DNA of 64,000 bases, taken from Bacillota bacterium. GTDB lineage: Bacteria > Bacillota > UBA4882 > UBA8346. Position numbers and translations under genes: made by a program. The notes below the pieces were generated by a model that was not told the DNA's origin, ran no database searches, and was given only the letters and a program-made list of their open reading frames with translations. Below, in pieces: positions 58,547 to 64,000 of this stretch. Positions within the stretch are counted from its first letter, which is position 1; each line of letters starts with the position of its first letter. The DNA is taken from contig JAFABB010000011.1 of the NCBI GenBank assembly GCA_023426245.1, forward strand, positions 1 to 64,000, given 5' to 3'.

Positions 58547-59686
58547 ATGACTAAAGAATTTAAAAAGTTAACCATAGAAAATTTAGCCAAAAAATTTGGA
58601 GAAAAAGAAGCCTTAATTGATTTTAACCTGGTCATTGAAAAAGGAGAATTTGTCACTTTCCTGGGCCCCTCCGGCTGTGGAAAATCAACCGCCCTCAATT
58701 GTATAGCAGGGCTGCTTCCCATTACTAGCGGCCATATTTATATCAATGAAGAATGTATCGACGATGGAGCCAAGAAAGTGCCCGCTGAAAAAAGAGGGTT
58801 TGGAATGGTTTTCCAGAACTATGCCCTATTCCCTCACTTGACGGTATTTCGTAATGTTGCCTTTGGCCTCGAGCTGAAAAAAATTCCGAAAAATGAAATT
58901 CAGGAAAAAGTAGGCCAAGTCTTAAAAATGGTTCATCTTGAAGGCTACGAAAACAAATTCCCCAGCCAGATGTCGGGCGGTGAGCAACAAAGAGTCGCGA
59001 TAGCCCGTTGTATTGTCCTGGAACCCAATTTATTAATGCTGGACGAACCCCTCTCCAATCTTGACGCCAAATTGCGAAATGATATGCGGTATGAACTAAA
59101 GGCTTTGCATGAAAGGCTCCAAGTCGCCAGTATTTATGTAACTCATGATCAACAAGAAGCTTTGGCCTTATCAGACCGGATTGTAGTAATGAAAAAAGGC
59201 TACATTCAGCAAGTCGGTACTCCCGAGGAAATATACTCCCATCCCGCAAATCTTTTTGTAGCCGACTTTATGGGCTTCCGTAATATTTGGGACGCCCAAA
59301 TCGAAGAGATTCAGGAGAACAACGACGAAGCCAAAATTGTCGTCAATATCAACGGAAATAAACTTATTTCCCTTACCAAGTTTACCAGTCAAAACCGCCG
59401 TTTAAAATCAGCCCTTCAAGAAGCATTCAAAAACCAAAAGACTATTAACACCGCAATCAGGCCCGAAGATTTCTTGATTGGCAAAGGAGAAACCAACTCC
59501 CTCAAATGTAAGGTGGATCTTGTTGAATATCTCGGGCAGATAAGCCACATTACAGGTACGGTAGGCAATATCAACCAAGCTGATTTACGCACCTCCGAAA
59601 AAATTTGTATCGGAGATGAACTGGACCTCTGGATACCCCCGGAGAAGCTCTTGGTATTCCCGAAGGGGGTAAATATCTATGTCTGA
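58547..59686 (+). CDS. ABC transporter ATPase (PotA/FbpC-type)
   Basis: A 379-residue ATPase: Walker A GPSGCGKSTALNC, Q-loop MVFQNYALFPHLTVF, signature MSGGEQQRVAIARCIV, Walker B LLMLDEPLSNLD, switch His in VTHDQQEALALSD, and a C-terminal TOBE-type domain (LISLTKF...AIRPEDFLIG). Energises the importer formed with the two permeases. ATG 58547 is preferred; ATG 58529 is an alternative. The start of permease 1 overlaps the stop by 8 bp. Confidence 0.9.
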   Translation: MTKEFKKLTIENLAKKFGEKEALIDFNLVIEKGEFVTFLGPSGCGKSTALNCIAGLLPITSGHIYINEECIDDGAKKVPAEKRGFGMVFQNYALFPHLTVFRNVAFGLELKKIPKNEIQEKVGQVLKMVHLEGYENKFPSQMSGGEQQRVAIARCIVLEPNLLMLDEPLSNLDAKLRNDMRYELKALHERLQVASIYVTHDQQEALALSDRIVVMKKGYIQQVGTPEEIYSHPANLFVADFMGFRNIWDAQIEEIQENNDEAKIVVNINGNKLISLTKFTSQNRRLKSALQEAFKNQKTINTAIRPEDFLIGKGETNSLKCKVDLVEYLGQISHITGTVGNINQADLRTSEKICIGDELDLWIPPEKLLVFPKGVNIYV

Positions 59687-60542
59687 AGAAAAACGTTGGG
59701 ACGTTGGTTTGTTCATTGTTCTTCTTCCGGCGCTTTTATTCATCCTTTTTCTATTTATTTATCCTTTTCTCTATGGCTTATTTCTTAGTTTTACCAATGA
59801 AAATGGCGCTTTTACCCTGGCCAATTATACCCAATTTTTCACGGACACCTGGGAACTACGGACAGTTGGAATTACTCTTTGGATTGCCCTACCCGCAACT
59901 TTAATCAACATTTTCTTGGCAATACCTTTCGCTTACCACATGCGCCATGGCATGAAAAGTGAAAAATTAATCACTTTTTTCTTAATTATCCCTATCACCT
60001 TGGGTACAGTATTGATTTCAGAAGGAATGCTGACCTACATGGGGCCGCATGGTTGGCTCAATCAGTTTTTGATGGCGATTGGTCTCATCAAGAAGCCGTT
60101 TCTTTTCACTCATAACTATCTTGGGGTAATCATCTCAGTAGTCTTACAGGGTTTCCCTTTTGCCTTTTTAATGTTATTGGGTTATATATCCGGAATCAAT
60201 CCCGATTTGGAAAAAGCCGCCCAAATGTTGGGGGCTTCGAAAGTGGAAACCTTCTGGAAAATATTATTTCCTTTAATGGTGCCTGGGATTGCCATCGCTT
60301 TTTGTCTCAATTTCGTGATGGCCTTCTCGGTTTATCCATCTGCGGTCTTGCTGGGGCAGCCTTCTGGACCTACCCGAGTTATCTCGATTGCCGCTTATCA
60401 ATGGTCTTTTGAAAAATTCAATTTTAATATGGGTTCGGCGATATCCATGGTTATGGCCGCTATTGAACTTGTGGTGATTGTTCTGGTATTCATCTGGAGA
60501 CAGCGAATTTACAGAGGTGCTTCCATCGTCGGAAAAGGATAA
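59679..60542 (+). CDS. ABC transporter permease 1 (PotB-type)
   Basis: A 287-residue permease with six TM helices and the EAA loop (EKAAQMLGASKVETFWKILFPLMVPGIA). N terminus LFIVLLPALLFILFLFIYPF. It forms the channel with permease 2 and overlaps the ATPase stop by 8 bp. Confidence 0.9.
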   Translation: MSEEKRWDVGLFIVLLPALLFILFLFIYPFLYGLFLSFTNENGAFTLANYTQFFTDTWELRTVGITLWIALPATLINIFLAIPFAYHMRHGMKSEKLITFFLIIPITLGTVLISEGMLTYMGPHGWLNQFLMAIGLIKKPFLFTHNYLGVIISVVLQGFPFAFLMLLGYISGINPDLEKAAQMLGASKVETFWKILFPLMVPGIAIAFCLNFVMAFSVYPSAVLLGQPSGPTRVISIAAYQWSFEKFNFNMGSAISMVMAAIELVVIVLVFIWRQRIYRGASIVGKG

Positions 60543-60611
60543 AATAACAAAATAAAGCCTGAGTTGAGATGAACTCTTACTTCAAACTTTGGACTTCGGG
60601 AGGCAATTGCT

Positions 60612-61427
60612 GTGCAAAAAAAAATTAATCTATCTGGAATCTTGTTTTTCATTGCAATTCTTATTTATTTACTGAATGTATCGGGAATCTTATTAACTGT
60701 TATTTTAAACTCATTCAGTAAAAACTGGTTTTCAGGTCTAATCCCTAAAGTTTATACCTTGGATTGGTATCGTTACTTGGCAACCGATCACGATATTTTC
60801 AATTTGTTGGGTCTTACCTTTATCGTGGCAATCTCGGTCGTTTTCATTTCATTGCTGATCGCCTTTCCGGCGGCCTATGCAATGGCCAGGCGCGATTTCC
60901 ATTTTAAAGGTGTAATTCTATCCCTATTTCTATTGCCCATGATCATTCCGCCGATGGCCTATGGTATTCCGCTGGCAATGGTGATGTACAAAGCTCATTT
61001 GGCGATGAAAGTTATTGGAGTCATTTTGGTCAATCTCGTTCCCATTGTGCCGTTTATGATCCTGGTACTCCAGCCCTTTATTGAACAAATCAGCTCCAAT
61101 CTCGAATCGGCCGCTAAAATGTTAGGTGCCAATGGGTTCACCACATTTCGCAAAATTTTAGCTCCCTTAACCTTACCGGGTATTTTAACCGCCGGTATTC
61201 TTTCGCTGGTTAAAACTTTATCAATGTTTGAATTAACTTATCTTGTTGCTGGCGGCAAGACTCAAACGATCATCGTTGCCTTATATTCCGACGCCTATGC
61301 CGCAGGTTTCCGGCCTATCCAGGCAATCGATGCCATGGCAGTTATCTACTTTTTAACAGCTATGGCCGCTTTAGTTGTGGCATTGAAGTTTGTAAGCCCT
61401 ACCCAAATGGTATTTAAATTAAAATAA
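60612..61427 (+). CDS. ABC transporter permease 2 (PotC-type)
   Basis: A 271-residue permease, six TM helices, EAA loop ESAAKMLGANGFTTFRKILAPLTLPGI. Starts with GTG after GGGAGGCAATTGCT. Last transporter gene; terminator at 61516-61556 follows. Confidence 0.9.
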   Translation: MQKKINLSGILFFIAILIYLLNVSGILLTVILNSFSKNWFSGLIPKVYTLDWYRYLATDHDIFNLLGLTFIVAISVVFISLLIAFPAAYAMARRDFHFKGVILSLFLLPMIIPPMAYGIPLAMVMYKAHLAMKVIGVILVNLVPIVPFMILVLQPFIEQISSNLESAAKMLGANGFTTFRKILAPLTLPGILTAGILSLVKTLSMFELTYLVAGGKTQTIIVALYSDAYAAGFRPIQAIDAMAVIYFLTAMAALVVALKFVSPTQMVFKLK

Positions 61428-61515
61428 GACATTATTAGGTTCCCTACGGCATTATCATTTTACTTGATGAATGGTACTAAAGACAGTATTCATTTCCCTT
61501 CTTCCATAGCTATCA

Positions 61516-61556
61516 AAAAAATAAATGGCTACTTTCAAATAAGCCATTTATTTTTT
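61516..61556 (+). terminator. Terminator of the ABC operon
   Basis: AAAAAATAAATGGCT and AGCCATTTATTTTTT form a 15-bp stem with an 11-nt loop and U-tract, between permease 2 and the chemoreceptor. The chemoreceptor therefore probably has its own promoter. Confidence 0.85.
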
Positions 61557-61628
61557 GATTATCAATATTATTCCATAAATGTCGATAATTAAAAGGAAAA
61601 ATTTGTTTTGTTTTTCAGGAGGTTAATC

Positions 61629-63344
61629 ATGAAGCAAAAAACTTTCATAAACCGCCACAATTTTTGGAATACCGCTTTTATTTCCCGCTTGAAGGTTTTT
61701 CACCAAATTTTGGTTATTATCGCGATTATGATCATCTTTTTCATTATCCATGGAAGCTCCAGTATTTATGTTAATGATACCATCCAAAAAAACAGTTTAC
61801 ATAATATTCAATCCACCAATAACCGTTTCAACCATATAACCGTTGTCAAGACCTATATCGAATTAATAGAAAAAGAATATATCAAGGCACTTACAGGGCG
61901 AGGCAGAATTGAATTTCTAATTAACGAAGGCGATACCCAAGGCCTTCCCCGGATTAATTCCGAAATGGTTCAAGCAGTGAAAGCATTAAGTGATGCCGCT
62001 CCGGAAGAATGCAAACAAATTATGACCAATATCAATAATATTCAACAAATAATCCGGCAGGATGTCAATGAGGATAATTATATTGCCCTCAAAAAGGAAT
62101 TAAGTTCCATCAACACATTAACCGATACGGTAAATACCAAATCAGTCGATATCAGCTATCAATCGATTACCAGGAATTCCAACTTCGCCTTTACTTCCAA
62201 AATAATGACGGTGGTGATCACCGTATTATGCACTTTGATATCCATTTTATTGGGATTTCTTATGGCCTCCACGATATCCAAACCTTTGGTAAAAATTGAA
62301 TCCGCGGTAAAATCCCTTGCCGAAGGAAACCTGAACCAAAAAATTACCACCTCGGGCTGCCCTGAAGTAACGGGAGTTGCCGATGGGTTCAATAACGCAA
62401 TAGCCAGCCTTCAACGTTTGGTCACCCAAATTAACCAACAATCGGATATCTTATTTACGGCCAGTAAAGAGTTAAAAGCGGCGACTTCCGATACGGGCGA
62501 ATCCATGAATCAAGTCGCCAATACCATGGCAGACTTGGCCAAAGCATCCGCGGACCAATCGACTCAGGTTAACAATGCCGTTGAAATTATTCATCTTTTG
62601 TCGGACTTGGTAACCAAAGTGACCCAGGATACAGCCGATATAGCCAATACTTCTCAAAACGTTTCCAAATCAGCCGAGGCAGGACAGAAAGCATCATCCG
62701 ATGTTTCCAATGAGATGAATGAATTATATCATTCGACTCTGCAAGTAGCCGAAGTCATTAAAAATTTAAGCGAAACTTCCGGAGAAATCAGTGAAATCAC
62801 CAATATGATTCAAGGGATTGCCGAACAAACCAACTTACTGGCATTAAATGCCGCAATTGAAGCGGCCCGTGCCGGGGAACACGGGAAGGGTTTCGCAGTC
62901 GTAGCCGCTGAAACCGGAAAGTTGGCCGATCAATCCATCCAATCGGCAACCTTGATCACGAATTTAATTGACAATATGAATACCCGGATCGAACAGGCCG
63001 TTGCAGTAATGGAGAAAAATACCGAACGGGCTGAAACCGGTAAAAATTTGGCGACACAAGCGAGAGGCACCTTTGAGGAAATATTCCAAACTCTAAATGC
63101 TACCTTAATACAAATCGGGCTTATCGCAAATTCCGCCCGGCGGATGTCGGAAAGTAATAATGACGTTACGGAAGCCATCGAAGCAATTGCCGCTATTAGT
63201 GAAGAAACCAGTGCCAGTACGGAGGAAGTCACTGCCACTGCCGAGGAACAAAATGCTGCAGTTCAGCAAGTCAACGCTTTAGCGGAAAACCTCTCCCAGA
63301 TAGCCGATAATCTAAATCAATCGGTGGCTTTCTTTAAACTATAA
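61629..63344 (+). CDS. Methyl-accepting chemotaxis protein with the same sensor as the adjacent kinase
   Basis: A 571-residue MCP starting at ATG after AGGAGGTTAATC. TM1 (about 24-45), extracytoplasmic helical sensor (KTYIELIEKEYIKALTGRGR), TM2 (about 190-210), HAMP (ASTISKPLVKIESAVKSLAEGNL), and a signalling domain with the hairpin tip EQTNLLALNAAIEAARAGEHGKGFAVVA. The N-terminal ~200 residues align with the kinase at 53975 (SSIYVNDTIQ vs TSIYINDTMQ; FLINEG..QGLPRI vs YLINEA..PGLPRI). It should direct motility toward the same ligand that triggers the kinase. Confidence 0.94.
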   Translation: MKQKTFINRHNFWNTAFISRLKVFHQILVIIAIMIIFFIIHGSSSIYVNDTIQKNSLHNIQSTNNRFNHITVVKTYIELIEKEYIKALTGRGRIEFLINEGDTQGLPRINSEMVQAVKALSDAAPEECKQIMTNINNIQQIIRQDVNEDNYIALKKELSSINTLTDTVNTKSVDISYQSITRNSNFAFTSKIMTVVITVLCTLISILLGFLMASTISKPLVKIESAVKSLAEGNLNQKITTSGCPEVTGVADGFNNAIASLQRLVTQINQQSDILFTASKELKAATSDTGESMNQVANTMADLAKASADQSTQVNNAVEIIHLLSDLVTKVTQDTADIANTSQNVSKSAEAGQKASSDVSNEMNELYHSTLQVAEVIKNLSETSGEISEITNMIQGIAEQTNLLALNAAIEAARAGEHGKGFAVVAAETGKLADQSIQSATLITNLIDNMNTRIEQAVAVMEKNTERAETGKNLATQARGTFEEIFQTLNATLIQIGLIANSARRMSESNNDVTEAIEAIAAISEETSASTEEVTATAEEQNAAVQQVNALAENLSQIADNLNQSVAFFKL

Positions 63345-63411
63345 GAGAAAATCAAACAAAAATGATGCTAAACCCAGAGCAGAAATGATTTACCAACTTA
63401 TTATCGGTTAA

Positions 63412-63720
63412 CCGATAACCATACTCTTTAAACTGCGCATTGAAATAGATACCCCTCTTTCGGGGATCCCTCAGCGGAGCATTCCTTTATTTAACCTGCC
63501 GCGATTTATCCATGCCCATTCAAATTACAAGTCCAATCAACCGCAATCCCTTCGGGGATTGTTTGCAACCTCTTCCACTCATATTTGGACCTGTCCCTTG
63601 CCCTCTAAGCTTAAGCCCGGGTTGCATGAAGTCCGGGTGAGCGTTGAAGTTCCGCTTAGTAAACATCGCTATGTTGAATTGAAACAGTTTGAAGTCTTCG
63701 ATGGAAAGGAAGACTTATAA
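63412..63720 (+). pseudogene. C-terminal fragment of a calcineurin-like phosphoesterase
   Basis: An open frame without a start codon ends at TAA 63718-63720 and reads ATSSTHIWTCPLPSKLKPG, then LHEVRVSVEVPLSKHRYVEL, then KQFEVFDGKEDL. THIWT-LP-L-PG-HE(I/V)(E/R)V is typical of the C-terminal beta domain of secreted metallophosphoesterases. Nothing of the catalytic domain precedes it: upstream is a stop and then the chemoreceptor end. I read it as a remnant of a gene largely deleted. Confidence 0.5.
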
Positions 63721-63743
63721 TAAAAAGATCTTCTGGATAATTG

Positions 63744-63777
63744 ATCAAAAAAGCCTGCTCATGCGGGATTTTTTGAT
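63744..63777 (+). terminator. Terminator-like hairpin
   Basis: ATCAAAAAAGCCTGC and GCGGGATTTTTTGAT form a stem of an outer 9-bp AT arm and an inner 5-bp GC arm around TCAT. It follows the phosphoesterase fragment and precedes the last gene. Confidence 0.75.
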
Positions 63778-63888
63778 GTCCACCCCAAAGGATGATCCAT
63801 CTTGGTCAGAAATTCCACATTCGGGAAGGAATTACTTACCTGAAAGTAGAATTAACAAATTTGAAATATATGAGGAGAAAATGACAAT

Positions 63889-64000
63889 ATGCGCTATTAT
63901 TTTAAATTTGGAATCATTTTTCTATTCATTTTGTTGGCAGCCCGCGCTCAGGCTCCGATTTACGCGGCCGATCCACTGCAAATGGGTTCCAAAGGCGAAC
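63889..64000 (+). CDS. Secreted protein, probable peptidoglycan-binding (partial)
   Basis: The first 37 residues, cut by the window edge: signal peptide RYYFKFGIIFLFILLAARAQAPIYAADP and then LQMGSKGE, the start of a PG_binding_1 repeat (L-x-x-G-S-K-G-E-D/x-V-x-x-L-Q). SleB-type germination enzymes and cell-wall hydrolases start like this. ATG 63889 is chosen because it opens the signal peptide; GAGGAG lies 11 bp before it. Another ATG at 63881 is in a different frame. Confidence 0.55.
   Translation, partial: MRYYFKFGIIFLFILLAARAQAPIYAADPLQMGSKGE

Overview
The window reads as chromosomal DNA of a spore-forming Bacillota (Firmicute). The evidence is strong AGGAGG-type ribosome binding sites, a Spo0E-like phosphatase, a truncated gene at the right edge that looks like a germination-type peptidoglycan-binding protein, Spo-/Clostridia-type families (DUF3793, DUF2325, FeoB-associated Cys-rich protein, YesM/YesN-like two-component system) and moderate GC. 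Two extracellular solute-binding proteins have ordinary signal peptides without a lipobox, a weak hint of a diderm envelope. I do not assign a genus.

Left part (1-10.8 kb): a type I-B CRISPR-Cas locus on the minus strand: WYL regulator, small antitoxin-like gene, cas6, a nuclease-gene fragment, then cas8b-cas7-cas5-cas3-cas4, leader and array (14 repeats visible, array continues left of the window). cas1 and cas2 are not seen. Between cas6 and cas8b, on the plus strand, lie two degenerate CRISPR repeats enclosing a very short spacer-like segment that partly matches the cas8b promoter next to a TTA trinucleotide. This is the arrangement expected of a CreA/CreR-like crRNA that guides autorepression of cas, and is the most interesting item here.

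10.8-13 kb and 24.7-26.7 kb: non-coding, repeat-rich accessory DNA: a run of seven perfect or near-perfect hairpins, a small gene broken by a 16-bp palindromic insertion, two copies of a >500-bp dispersed repeat carrying a candidate structured RNA with compensatory changes, a family of palindromic repeats, and a roughly 545-bp degenerate array with a 21-bp period.

13-24.7 kb: a sugar-acid catabolism and uptake locus: mannonate-dehydratase-like enolase, KduD-like SDR, zinc alcohol dehydrogenase, a complete oligopeptide/Dpp-type ABC importer, and a divergent membrane-bound AraC regulator.

26.7-39 kb: mixed housekeeping and stress genes: lipase-like hydrolase, a DUF3298/chagasin fusion, PadR with a divergent methyltransferase, rubrerythrin and an FAD/NAD oxidoreductase, a divergent threonyl-tRNA synthetase with an XRE-cupin regulator, a CsoR-regulated metal P-type ATPase, and an LCM-type methyltransferase.

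39-51.4 kb: an iron-responsive block on the minus strand: DtxR-type repressor, FeoA-FeoA-FeoB, Fur, Cys-rich FeoB partner, DUF3793-DUF2325-HD-GYP-methyltransferase-flavodoxin-AraC, and a heterodimeric ABC transporter. Six copies of GTTAG-N6-CTAAC sit upstream of its transcription units and probably define a DtxR regulon.

51.4-64 kb: a pectin-related locus: secreted pectinesterase, then histidine kinase, AraC-type response regulator, binding protein, ABC ATPase, two permeases and a chemoreceptor. The kinase and the chemoreceptor share the same extracytoplasmic sensor domain. A phosphoesterase gene fragment and the start of a secreted peptidoglycan-binding protein close the window.
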